DNA of 45,980 nt, taken from the NCBI RefSeq assembly GCF_017410345.1, contig NZ_JAFQQZ010000001.1, forward strand, positions 1-45,980, in the 5' to 3' direction. Positions 28,117 through 36,900 of the stretch are shown piece after piece (position 1 is the first letter of the stretch; the number at the start of each line of letters is the position of its first letter). This DNA comes from Methanobrevibacter sp. (GTDB taxonomy: Archaea; Methanobacteriota; Methanobacteria; Methanobacteriales; Methanobacteriaceae). Both the position numbers and the translations under genes were made by a program. The notes beneath the pieces were generated by a model. The model did no database searches. It was given only the letters and a program-made list of their open reading frames with translations, and was not told the origin of the DNA.

Positions 28117-28139
28117 GATATATAAATATTTTCATATCG
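28117..28139 (-). promoter_or_regulatory. promoter/regulatory element of modA, shared with modB
   Basis: Twin of the element at 26929-26951 (20/23 identical). On the minus strand CGATATGAAAA runs into TTTATATATC, the TATA box, about 85 nt before the modA ATG, so the leader is about 60 nt. GATAT and ATATC also form an inverted repeat around the TATA region. Confidence 0.6.
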
Positions 28140-28282
28140 AATTTTAGATTCCATCAAAAATTAGGGGAAAATTATTAAATATTTCTTAAAATAAGTCCAA
28201 TTGAATTGCTCAGTGATGACGTTCGTTAATGAAAACAAATCATTTGAAAATGGATGATTGATGTGAGAAAATTAGAAATACT

Positions 28283-29089
28283 CTATTCTTTCATGTAATA
28301 AAAAATGGACTCTAAAAAGCTTATATCCTTATATGTGGAGTCATCACTGGAATTTGGAATTATTATGCCATATCCGTAATATTCTCCCTTGCCGCCATAG
28401 ATTATTATCGGATCCCCATTATCCATATCAGTTGAATAGACCTGTCTTTGGGATGGAGTGTCGAACTTGCATTTGAAGATTTCGAGAACATACCAATCGT
28501 CATCATCGACATTCACATAATAGGTTTCATATTCGGTTATTGTGAAGTCTTCAGATTCAAGATTGTATGAATGGTTTGAATCAATCAGTTGGGCCTCTCC
28601 CTTTCCGCTTAAATAGGCATTACTGTCTATTGCTATCTTGTATGGTTCATTTGTGCCTATATCTCCTCTTCTTTCATCACGGTTTCTGTCATAGAGATAT
28701 TTGGTATTGGAAGGATCATAAGAAAGATTATCTGAGCTGTCCTCTATAATGGAAGTGTCATAGCCATTTGAATTATCCCCTTGGGAACCATAATAGCTGA
28801 TTGCTGAAAACAATAAGAGCACTATAAAGAGAACAATGCATACCTTTCCCCATGGAAAGCTTTCAGACTTATCTGAACCGCTTGATGAATCCTTCTTTGA
28901 AGAGCTTTCAAAGGGATTTCTAGAGCTTCTGTTGTCAAAGTCATCAAAGGGACCGTCAAATTCCCTTTTGGAAGAGCCGTCTGAATAATGATCCGCCTTG
29001 TATCTTGGCACATATTCCTGACCGCAATTGGGACAGAACTTTGCCTCATCTGAAAGTTCCCTGCCACAGTTTCCACAATATTTTGCCAT
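28283..29089 (-). CDS. zinc-ribbon membrane protein with extracellular C-terminal domain
   Basis: The N-terminus is a zinc ribbon (CGNCG at about residues 5-9 and CPNCG at 19-23), followed by a Ser/Asp-rich linker and one transmembrane helix (VCIVLFIVLLLFSAISYYG, near 84-102). The remaining 165-residue domain is outside by this topology. It is rich in Asp, Ser and Tyr, appears mostly beta and has no motif I know. I use the ATG at 29089 (268 aa) because GGGGG lies just before it; the longer frame lacks such a site. Proteins with an N-terminal zinc ribbon and one helix are common in Methanobrevibacter, function unknown. Confidence 0.75.
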   Translation of the reverse strand: MAKYCGNCGRELSDEAKFCPNCGQEYVPRYKADHYSDGSSKREFDGPFDDFDNRSSRNPFESSSKKDSSSGSDKSESFPWGKVCIVLFIVLLLFSAISYYGSQGDNSNGYDTSIIEDSSDNLSYDPSNTKYLYDRNRDERRGDIGTNEPYKIAIDSNAYLSGKGEAQLIDSNHSYNLESEDFTITEYETYYVNVDDDDWYVLEIFKCKFDTPSQRQVYSTDMDNGDPIIIYGGKGEYYGYGIIIPNSSDDSTYKDISFLESIFYYMKE

Positions 29090-29224
29090 TTTTAACCCCC
29101 TTAAACAAACAATCAACAAAATACAATAAACTAATGAATATATAATTATAAAAAAAGATTTTCAAAAATATTAAAAAAATATAAAATTAAAACAAAAAAT
29201 GAAAAAGAGAATAATAAAGTTTAT

Positions 29225-29476
29225 TTATTCTCCTTTAACTTCATCATCTACTTCAATACCCATTTTAGCAGCCATTCTAGCGAGAATGATGGTTACAACT
29301 ACTGCAAGAATGGTTACAACAATTGCGTAAATGAATAATCCGTTAAGTGCGTCTCCAGTACCTACTAAAGTTTCAATTAACTTTTGGATTGCGTCGTTCC
29401 ATGCTAAACCTGCAACTAAACCGAATGCAGTGGTTACTAATGTAATAATAGTTTTCATTACTGTTTTTGCTACCAT
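29225..29476 (-). CDS. DUF5654-like small membrane protein
   Basis: 83-aa protein with two hydrophobic helices (about residues 8-26 and 47-67), an amphipathic link with LAWNDAIQKLIETLVG between them, and a short charged tail. This fits the DUF5654 family of small archaeal membrane proteins, whose function is unknown. The ATG has a strong GGGAGAT site. The gene stands alone, with an AT-rich leader of more than 100 nt if the TTTATATATG box at 29619-29628 is its promoter. Confidence 0.75.
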   Translation of the reverse strand: MVAKTVMKTIITLVTTAFGLVAGLAWNDAIQKLIETLVGTGDALNGLFIYAIVVTILAVVVTIILARMAAKMGIEVDDEVKGE

Positions 29477-29769
29477 AATATATCTCCCTTAATATTTTTA
29501 AAAAACAACTAAAATTAGTAATAAACTACAATTTTAACCTTTAAAGATGAATTCACTCATAAAAATTCAGTTAAATAGGCTTTACTAATTAATAGTTATT
29601 TAAGAATATGTTATTTATCATATATAAAGTTATTACTAAAATACGGTTTAAATAATACTATAAAATAGGTTTAAGTTAATATTCAGTAAAGAATTTGAAA
29701 ATAAGTGAATAATATATAATTAAATCAAAAAATATTGAATATTAAAAATAAAAAAGAAAAAATAAAAGA

Positions 29770-30474
29770 TTAGTCACTGAGACTAATGCTTTCATTTTCA
29801 TAAGAATGGCCGGACAGGTATTTCACCTTTGCTCTGGTGAACATCTTCTTGAACCAATCATACAAAACAACCAAAAGCACTGCATTTGTAACTCCGTGGG
29901 TCAGGTCGTAGCTAACCCCATTCAAGTACAATGCAATGATTGGAGTGATTTCCAAAGCTGTTCCGGAGTAGAAGATTGCGGAAATGTCTGTAATCCATCC
30001 GTATAGGAATCCCCACAACAATCCGAACACTATTCTGAATCCCACATTGTCAAACTTGGAAGCCAGGAATCCTGCACTTGCTCCCATAAGTCCCCAAGCA
30101 AGCATCTGGAAGAGGACCCAATATCCCATTCCCATAAAGAGACCAGAGACGAATGCTGTCAATGCACCTACAATGAATCCCTCCTCCTTGCCGAAGACAA
30201 CACCGACCATTATTATGATGAATGATGCCATGTTCACAGCAGGAATTGACATGAGAATAAGCCTTCCCACAGTTGCAATAGCTGTGAGAACTGCAATCAA
30301 TACGATTGATTCAACCGGCGGCTTCTTGTTTTCATACATCTTGAATACTGCATAAATAAGTCCGGCAAGAAATAGAATCAGGAAAATAACCATTGTGATT
30401 GTAAATATTGGAGTATTTACAGCTCCTGTAGAACTTGCAGACATATTTGTTAACATTTCATCCATTGCACTCAT
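29770..30474 (-). CDS. ECF transporter S component, substrate unknown
   Basis: Membrane substrate-binding subunit of an energy-coupling-factor importer, 234 aa. An extra N-terminal helix (about 22-45) precedes the six-helix S-component core, which has AVLTAIATVGRLILMSIPAVNMASFIIIMVGVVFG, then GFIVGALTAFVSGLFMGMGYWVLFQMLAWGLMG and LWGFLYGWITDI. The gene follows the T component and the double ATPase in the same direction, so the three form a complete, dedicated (group I) ECF system. The substrate cannot be told: no riboswitch-like leader or vitamin gene is adjacent. Confidence 0.82.
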   Translation of the reverse strand: MSAMDEMLTNMSASSTGAVNTPIFTITMVIFLILFLAGLIYAVFKMYENKKPPVESIVLIAVLTAIATVGRLILMSIPAVNMASFIIIMVGVVFGKEEGFIVGALTAFVSGLFMGMGYWVLFQMLAWGLMGASAGFLASKFDNVGFRIVFGLLWGFLYGWITDISAIFYSGTALEITPIIALYLNGVSYDLTHGVTNAVLLVVLYDWFKKMFTRAKVKYLSGHSYENESISLSD

Positions 30475-30602
30475 TATTACACACTCTCATAAATCGAAAT
30501 TAATTATTAATTATTTTTTTTTTAATTTTTTTTTTGAAAAATTAATTATAAATATTTATTTTTTTTTAATTGAAAATTATAAAATTATGAAAATTATAAA
30601 AT

Positions 30603-32441
30603 TTATTCTAACTCCCATTTTTCCTTCAAGTCATCTAAAGTGACTATTTCAGGCACATAATCCTTTACCATCCTATTGACGAATGTGGTATAGAAATTGT
30701 TCTCGGCAAATATCACCTTAGGATCATCATCAATCTGAATGTCCTTGTCAAAGAGCATCAGGCATCTTCTGCAATTGTTTGCAACAAAATCAAGGTCATG
30801 GCTTGTCATGAGTATTGTCAATCCGTTATCCCTCAATGAATTCAATATATTGGCAAGATTCTTGCTGGATATAGGATCAAGACCCTTTGTAGGCTCATCC
30901 AATACAAGAACATCAGCATTCTGAAGCAATGCCTTTACAATCACAATCTTCTGCTGCTCTCCTCCACTGCAGTCATATGGATGCTTGTCAATCAGGTCAC
31001 AGATGTCAAAGAATTCAATCAGTTCCTTGAACTTGAATTGTATGCTGTCGAATTCCAAGTTATTTAATAGCTCGGATTCAATGAATTCCTCATTATTCAA
31101 TTTCAAAAGATTATCATAAGCTTCCTTATTGAATTCAATATTGCTCTTGTTAAGCAGATTGGATTCAAGTATGGATTCCAAGAACTCCTCCTTCACATTG
31201 TCCTTGGAAAAGTGAATCATAGGATTCTGATGAACATAAGCCAATTTTATTCCTTTCTTATACTTTACCTTACCTTTAATTGGCTTCAATATTCCAACCA
31301 ACAATTGCAGGAATGTTGATTTTCCAACACCGTTTCCACCAATCAGGCTTACGAAGTCACCATCATTCAAGTCAAAATCGACATTCTTCAGAATTAGGTT
31401 TTCCTTTTCATATGCAAAGTAGATTCCACTCATTTGAATTAATGCATTTTTGTTTCTGTTCAATGAAATCCTATCCAAAATACCTGATTTTTCTTGAGAA
31501 TGGTATTTTTTATTAGTGTGATGTAGATTACTATAATCTAAATTATCAGAATTATTAGTATCTTCACTTATTTTAATTAAATCATCATGAATTGTGATAA
31601 GACAACGTCTTCCTTCACGAATGCTTAAAGGAGTATTCAATTTAATTAAACTTGGAAACTTGACAGAAAGTGAGTTGTATATTTTGGTAACAACTGGCAG
31701 ATAATTTTCAAATATCTCATCATCAATCACTTCACTGCAGATATTATGAGCATTGTCTACAAATTCTATTTTTCCATCCTTCAAAAACACTGCCTTGTCA
31801 ATGAATGGGAATATGCTGTCTGCCTTATGCTCACTCATGATCACTGTTATGGAAAATTCCTCATTCAGTCTTCTGACGATTGATAGGAATTCATATGACG
31901 CAATAGGGTCAAGTTGTGACATAGGTTCATCGAGGAGAAGGACTTGTGGCCTTAAGACGAGAAGTGAACAAAGGTTCACCAATTGCTTCTGTCCTCCTGA
32001 TAACTCATTCACATTCTTATGAAGTATGTCGTTGATTCCAAAGAAGGCAACTATCTCACTAATTCTGTTTCTTATTTCCTCTGTAGGAAGACCAATGTTT
32101 TCAAGAGGGAATGCAATCTCCTGAATTACAGTGTCTGTAACTATCTGGCTGTCCGGATTTTGGAAAAGGTATCCGATGTCACAGGCAGAGGAGATGTCAT
32201 CAAGCTCCTCTATTCTCTTTCCATTGAAGGTTATCTCACCGCTTCTTCTGCCTGCAGGCATCAGTTCCTTCTTGAGATTGGTAAGCAAAGTGGTCTTTCC
32301 ACATCCTGATGGACCGCATAATAGAACAAAATCACCGAAATCGATTTCAAGATTGATATTATCCAATGATTTTATATTGGATAGGCTTCCATCCGAATTG
32401 AGGTATTCGAAACTGAAATCCTTGAATTCAATCAATGCCAT
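30603..32441 (-). CDS. ECF transporter ATPase, two fused ABC domains
   Basis: A 612-aa protein joining both ATPase subunits of an ECF importer. Domain 1 has Walker A GPSGCGKT (43-50), LSGGQKQ (147-153) and LLLDEPMSQLDP (168-179). Domain 2 begins near residue 335 and has IGGNGVGKST, then CSGGEQQKIVIVKALL and VLVLDEPTKGLDP, followed by TILMTSHDLDF. A Ser/Asn/His-rich linker near 290-325 joins them. The ATG overlaps the end of the T component gene by 10 nt, with its GGAGAGG site inside that gene, which indicates translational coupling. The S component follows after 128 nt. Confidence 0.9.
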   Translation of the reverse strand: MALIEFKDFSFEYLNSDGSLSNIKSLDNINLEIDFGDFVLLCGPSGCGKTTLLTNLKKELMPAGRRSGEITFNGKRIEELDDISSACDIGYLFQNPDSQIVTDTVIQEIAFPLENIGLPTEEIRNRISEIVAFFGINDILHKNVNELSGGQKQLVNLCSLLVLRPQVLLLDEPMSQLDPIASYEFLSIVRRLNEEFSITVIMSEHKADSIFPFIDKAVFLKDGKIEFVDNAHNICSEVIDDEIFENYLPVVTKIYNSLSVKFPSLIKLNTPLSIREGRRCLITIHDDLIKISEDTNNSDNLDYSNLHHTNKKYHSQEKSGILDRISLNRNKNALIQMSGIYFAYEKENLILKNVDFDLNDGDFVSLIGGNGVGKSTFLQLLVGILKPIKGKVKYKKGIKLAYVHQNPMIHFSKDNVKEEFLESILESNLLNKSNIEFNKEAYDNLLKLNNEEFIESELLNNLEFDSIQFKFKELIEFFDICDLIDKHPYDCSGGEQQKIVIVKALLQNADVLVLDEPTKGLDPISSKNLANILNSLRDNGLTILMTSHDLDFVANNCRRCLMLFDKDIQIDDDPKVIFAENNFYTTFVNRMVKDYVPEIVTLDDLKEKWELE

Positions 32442-33424
32442 AATATCCTCTCCTTAATTTCAAGATAAATCAAAGGAAGCAGGAACACAATGAATGCCAG
32501 ATAATAAATGTTGAATGGCAGATTGCTGAATGAGAAGTCAATTGAAGGGTAGATGTTGATCATTCCCACTCCTTTCAATAATCCTACAATGATAATGGCT
32601 ACAGTAACTACGATGATTGCAATGAATGCATAGTCTGCACTACCGAACTTGTAGGAGAGATAGCTTGTTCTCTCTGTAGCGTTATATCCTCTTGCCTTCA
32701 TGGATTTTGCTGTAAACATGGATTCCTCCAAAGACCATGAGACTGTTATTCCCATGATTTTACCTAATGTCTTTGCCTCCTTGATGATTGCAGCCACTCT
32801 CTTGTTTGATTTGAGTTTATTGATAAATTTAGAATTGTTATAGGAACTCATATTTGAGTTGAACTGATCCAAATTCAATTTATTATTTCCACTAAAAGCA
32901 TTGGAATCAGAATCGTCATCATCAAATTCAACGCCATTATTCTTCAGATTATTCAATTTCTGAACTTCAATTGCTCTTGAATTGATTAGTGGAATGAATC
33001 TCAATGCCATTACAATAATCATAGAAATAATTGGAAGCTTTTTGGAAAAGATATAAAGCATTTCCTGATAGGAGACTGACCTGTTGTATGATGAGAATAT
33101 CAAAATGACCAGGAGCAATGCCAAAGTCATCAATACACCATAGGCAATGGCTTCATAAGTTACAAAGAAGTTATGCCAAAGGTATATCCTATGGGCTCCG
33201 GTTCTGTTAAGCAATGGATTTAAGATTAGTATCAGTATGCTTAATGGAATGTAGAACTTCAATATGTTCCTTAATTCGGAGCTTACTCCCTGGAGAGCTA
33301 TTAAGACCAATATGAGAACTAAAAATGTAAGTACAAAATAGGGATCACTGAAAATGAATGCAAAGAGAACCATTATAAAATAGTAAAGCAAATAGACTCC
33401 CGGATGAATTGATGTAAGTTCCAT
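32432..33424 (-). CDS. ECF transporter T component (EcfT)
   Basis: Transmembrane coupling subunit linking the ATPases with the S component, 330 aa from the ATG at 33424, chosen because GGGAG lies eight nt before it and overlaps the alternative TTG at 33439. Hydrophobic helices fill both ends. The cytoplasmic coupling part contains SMFTAKSMKARGYN, the AxxARGY-type motif that docks on the ATPases. A low-complexity Asp/Asn/Ser insert at about 160-195 precedes it and is not usual. First gene of the ECF operon, with a TATA box about 80 nt upstream. Confidence 0.87.
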   Translation of the reverse strand: MELTSIHPGVYLLYYFIMVLFAFIFSDPYFVLTFLVLILVLIALQGVSSELRNILKFYIPLSILILILNPLLNRTGAHRIYLWHNFFVTYEAIAYGVLMTLALLLVILIFSSYNRSVSYQEMLYIFSKKLPIISMIIVMALRFIPLINSRAIEVQKLNNLKNNGVEFDDDDSDSNAFSGNNKLNLDQFNSNMSSYNNSKFINKLKSNKRVAAIIKEAKTLGKIMGITVSWSLEESMFTAKSMKARGYNATERTSYLSYKFGSADYAFIAIIVVTVAIIIVGLLKGVGMINIYPSIDFSFSNLPFNIYYLAFIVFLLPLIYLEIKERILWH

Positions 33425-33902
33425 AAGACGTTCTCCCAAATTCAGTGAAGATTAATAATTATAATCTAATATTAATTTAATATATAATTTGTAATCTATA
33501 TAAAGTTTTCTTTATAAAAAATAAAATAAATTTGATTTATAGGTTTAAAAGCTGTTAAAATAATAAAAAAATGAATAAAAAGGGAGAAAAAGAAAAATAG
33601 AATAAAAAGATATACTTTAGGAAAAAATAAAAAGAAGACATTCCTATTCTATAATCTAGCAAAGTTGAATATGGAACAAATCCCCTTTAAAGTTTAATCC
33701 TAAAGCATATTCCTCAACACAATTTATACTTATAAAATATATTTTATAAAATATAAATTATAATTGATATTAATATTATGTAAAAACATGTTTATAAAAG
33801 TTATTATATTTTTAGAAAAAAGCAATAAAAAGTAATAATCTTATTAAAAAAAGAGATTATAAGAAATGTAAAAAAAGCTTAAAATTAAAAAAAAGAAATG
33901 AA
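33425..33902. other. about 480-bp spacer upstream of the ECF operon
   Basis: Holds the ECF promoter, long A/T runs and one locally richer segment at 33660-33720. There an inverted repeat GAATATG/CATATTC (33667-33673 and 33706-33712) encloses CTTTA/TAAAG (33685-33689 and 33701-33705). No ORF with a ribosome-binding site is seen. The nested repeat may be a small folded RNA, but strand and function are unclear. Confidence 0.4.
33498..33512 (-). promoter_or_regulatory. TATA-box promoter of the ECF operon
   Basis: AAAACTTTATATAG on the minus strand has an A-rich BRE-like start and a strong TATA core. It lies about 75-88 nt before the EcfT start, leaving a leader of roughly 50 nt. Confidence 0.5.
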
Positions 33903-33998
33903 TTAAGGCAAAATGCCTTAAAAAATAATAAAGTTTTACTCCCAAAAGTGAAAAAATTTTGGTCCAGGTTTTGCAGGCCGAAGGCCTGGAAAAGCTGG
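33903..33998 (-). terminator. terminator cluster after the adhesin gene
   Basis: Starting one base after the adhesin stop, a long GC-rich hairpin (16-bp stem with two single mismatches and a 3-base loop, arms 33964-33979 and 33983-33998) is followed in the minus transcript by CCAAAA and six T. A second perfect 8-bp hairpin (TTAAGGCA/TGCCTTAA, 33903-33921) and further T-rich DNA come after it. A strong double terminator. Confidence 0.75.
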
Positions 33999-33999
33999 T

Positions 34000-36900
34000 T
34001 TATTTTATGTCCCTTTTGGAACGTTTGATAAGTTCTGCCGCACATGCAAGTATAAGCAATATTATTATAATCAATACAGGAGCATTCATACCGCCTAAGG
34101 ATAATGAACGAGCTGCTGCAGAATCCTCATCCACATTCAAGTTATATGCAGCTGACTGAGAGACTGGAGCTGATGATGAAGTACCTACACCATTTCCATC
34201 ATCCTTATTTGAATCTGAATTGAAACTTGTGCCGTTCACATTGGAATATTCACCAGAATTGGTGCTTCCATTGCCATTTCCATTGGATTCTCCATTGGAG
34301 TTATTGCTTCCGGAGTTATTTCCTCCAGAATTGCTTCCATTAGAACCAGAACCACTAGATCCTCCATTTGACTCTCTTACCTTATTGTTGTCGAATGTAT
34401 TGTTCTTTCCTCCAATGTCATCAAACAACTGGTTTTCAGGAGAAATGACATCTGCGTGACTTGTAGGCTCATAGTCAAGCAAGTCCAATATGTTATAGTC
34501 TGTTCCGTTTTTCCTGATTATCATAGGGGAATTGGTACTGTTGTAAATTATATCATCTGCAGTGAATACCAATGGACTGGACGGATTCTTCAATTCCCAT
34601 ATTCTATTGATTTCCTTAACGATTCTAGGAATGAGTGGCTTCAAGGAAGGCAAGCTGTTGTTTGTAATTCTGTTGTTGTTGGAATTGTACAATGACACTC
34701 CCCTGACAACCAATGCCTTATCTCCATAACCAATATGATTGTCATAGATTCTGCTGCCATCGGCATCGTATCCTTCAACAAGATAATTGATCCTTGAATT
34801 GCATGTGACATTGTTCTTATAGAACTTTGTATTGTCAGCACCTTCCAGGATTGCACCGTAGGATACGTTGTTTGAAGTGCAACTGATTCTGTTCCTTGCC
34901 ATTGTGGTATTGATTGAATTGTAACCTGCAATGATACCTGCCGCATAATATGTTCCATTCACATGAATATTATTGTCTGTGAAACTGTTGTTTGCGGACA
35001 CTTGGTCTCTCTTACCGGTTTCTGCCCCTAAAACACCCAATCCATAAAGATATGGGTCCTTGGATGTAACATTGACATTATTATTATGAACCTTGTTGTA
35101 GCTGCTTTCATAATACAAGTCAATGCCTACAATGGAATTTGTTGATTCCTGAACTGCAGTATAATATTTGTCAACGCCAGAAGTGGCATTTATATTATTG
35201 TATCCGATATCGTTTGAAGATGAATAGAATAAAATAATACCATATGTTTTGTAAACTTCTGGAATAACCATACCCTCTGCATCATTGTCATCAACACTGA
35301 TAGAGCTGTCCACCTTAATGCTTGAATCATATAGATGAGGCTTGCTTGTACCGTTAACGAAAATATTGTTGCTCTTCAATGTATTGTTGTTTGAATCATA
35401 AAGCATTATTCCAAATGTCAAGGCATTCGCTTTGGCTTTTATTGTATTGTTCTGGATATTGCAATTTGATGATTCGGATACATAGATTCCATAACCGTTG
35501 TCGTAACTACTTAATTGGATATTGTTGTTTGTCACATTGACGTTCTTTACATTGTCCAGCAATATTGCAAACCTATGGTTATCCTCTGCATTTCCCGGAT
35601 TTGAATTGATTATTTTAAATCCGTTGACGATAACATTATCAGACTCTATCTTGATTACTGAATCCAATAGCTTGGCGCCGTTGGAGTTCAAATAAACCGG
35701 CTTGTCCAGGATGATTCTCTTATCGCTGAAGCTGCCTTTGAAGATCAGTTCATAATCCTCATAATCTGCCTTCAGATAACCGTTTTCATCAAAGCAGGTA
35801 TAGAAATTATCCTCGGTTACAATGAATTGATTCCTTTTAACATTTATCTTTGTGGAAATCTTGGACGGATTGTAGTCGTCATTTCCTGCATAGCTTATAT
35901 TCATTGCATAATTGCCAATATTTGCATTGATCTGCAAGCTTGCTTTACCTTGTGAATCAGTGATCCTTTCATAATTTTTCTTTTGTAAGGTAAAGATTAC
36001 CTTTTGGCCGCTGATTGGATTTCCATACTTATCCTTCAGGAAAACATCAATATAATTGCCTTTTACAACTGTAGTGTCCATTATAGTGATGCCTGTATTT
36101 GTCTTGTCATCACTGTAGTTTCCTTCAGTGCCGCTGTCGCCGCCGCTGGTTCCGTTGTCAGTTCCATTGTCTGTATCGTTTCTCTCTATCTCAGAAGGGT
36201 CTGTCATGTTTACAATCTGACCGTTGATTGTATTGTTGTAGATTGCATTATGACTTGGAGTGATCGGATTCCTATTGGTGTACTTCAATACAGCAATGGC
36301 ATCGGAGCCTCCTGAGACATTTATCCTGTTGTCACAGACCAATGTATAGCTGACATTACCTCTTAGAACGATAGCGCTTTTATCGGTGCTTATATCGTTG
36401 TTCCTTATTGTTATGTTCTCTGCAAGCCTTGATGTGAAGATAATGACACCTGAGGAATTGATTCCCTTAAGGGTGTTGTTTTCTATTACAGCATTGGACT
36501 TTGTAGTGTTTATGCAATTTGCAGATTCCGTATATATTGTATTGTTTGCAATAATTACGTTTTCACCGGTATTCAATATTGAATCTGAACCGACAGACTT
36601 CAATGTGTTGTTGGCTATAATATTGTTCTTTCCGGTATTCTGAATGGCAACAACATTTCCATCCTCATTCCAATCAAGTATATCGGTACGTTCGGTAGAG
36701 ATGTTATTGTTTGAAACTGTAATGTTGCTTCCGGTTGTCAGAATGGCTGCAGGACCTCCGACATTTGATATTGTATTGTTGTATATCAAGGTGTTTGGAG
36801 CATCTACAATGATTGCATAGAATGCATTCTCTATTGTATTGTTCGCTATCACTGCGCCATTGCCGCTTGCAGACTGCATAAGATAGATTGCATAACAATA

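Noticed and set aside
28200-28262. Possible C/D box RNA: GTGATGA at 28213 with a CTCA/TGAG outer pair in the spacer upstream of modA.
   Set aside because: No CUGA D box lies before the closing TGAG and no proper D'/C' pair is present, so it fails the C/D pattern. The short pairing can be chance.
28283-29476. The zinc-ribbon protein and the DUF5654-like protein as parts of the mod or ECF operon.
   Set aside because: Long AT-rich spacers and separate ribosome-binding and TATA sites stand between them and both neighbours, so they are more likely single genes.
30480-30602. Riboswitch or leader RNA before the ECF S component.
   Set aside because: The segment is almost pure A/T runs with no stable pairing or conserved core that I could find.
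33857-34045. A 62-aa minus-strand ORF overlapping the adhesin end.
   Set aside because: It runs through the terminator hairpins and T-runs in another frame, and its Phe/Leu-rich sequence only reflects those tracts.
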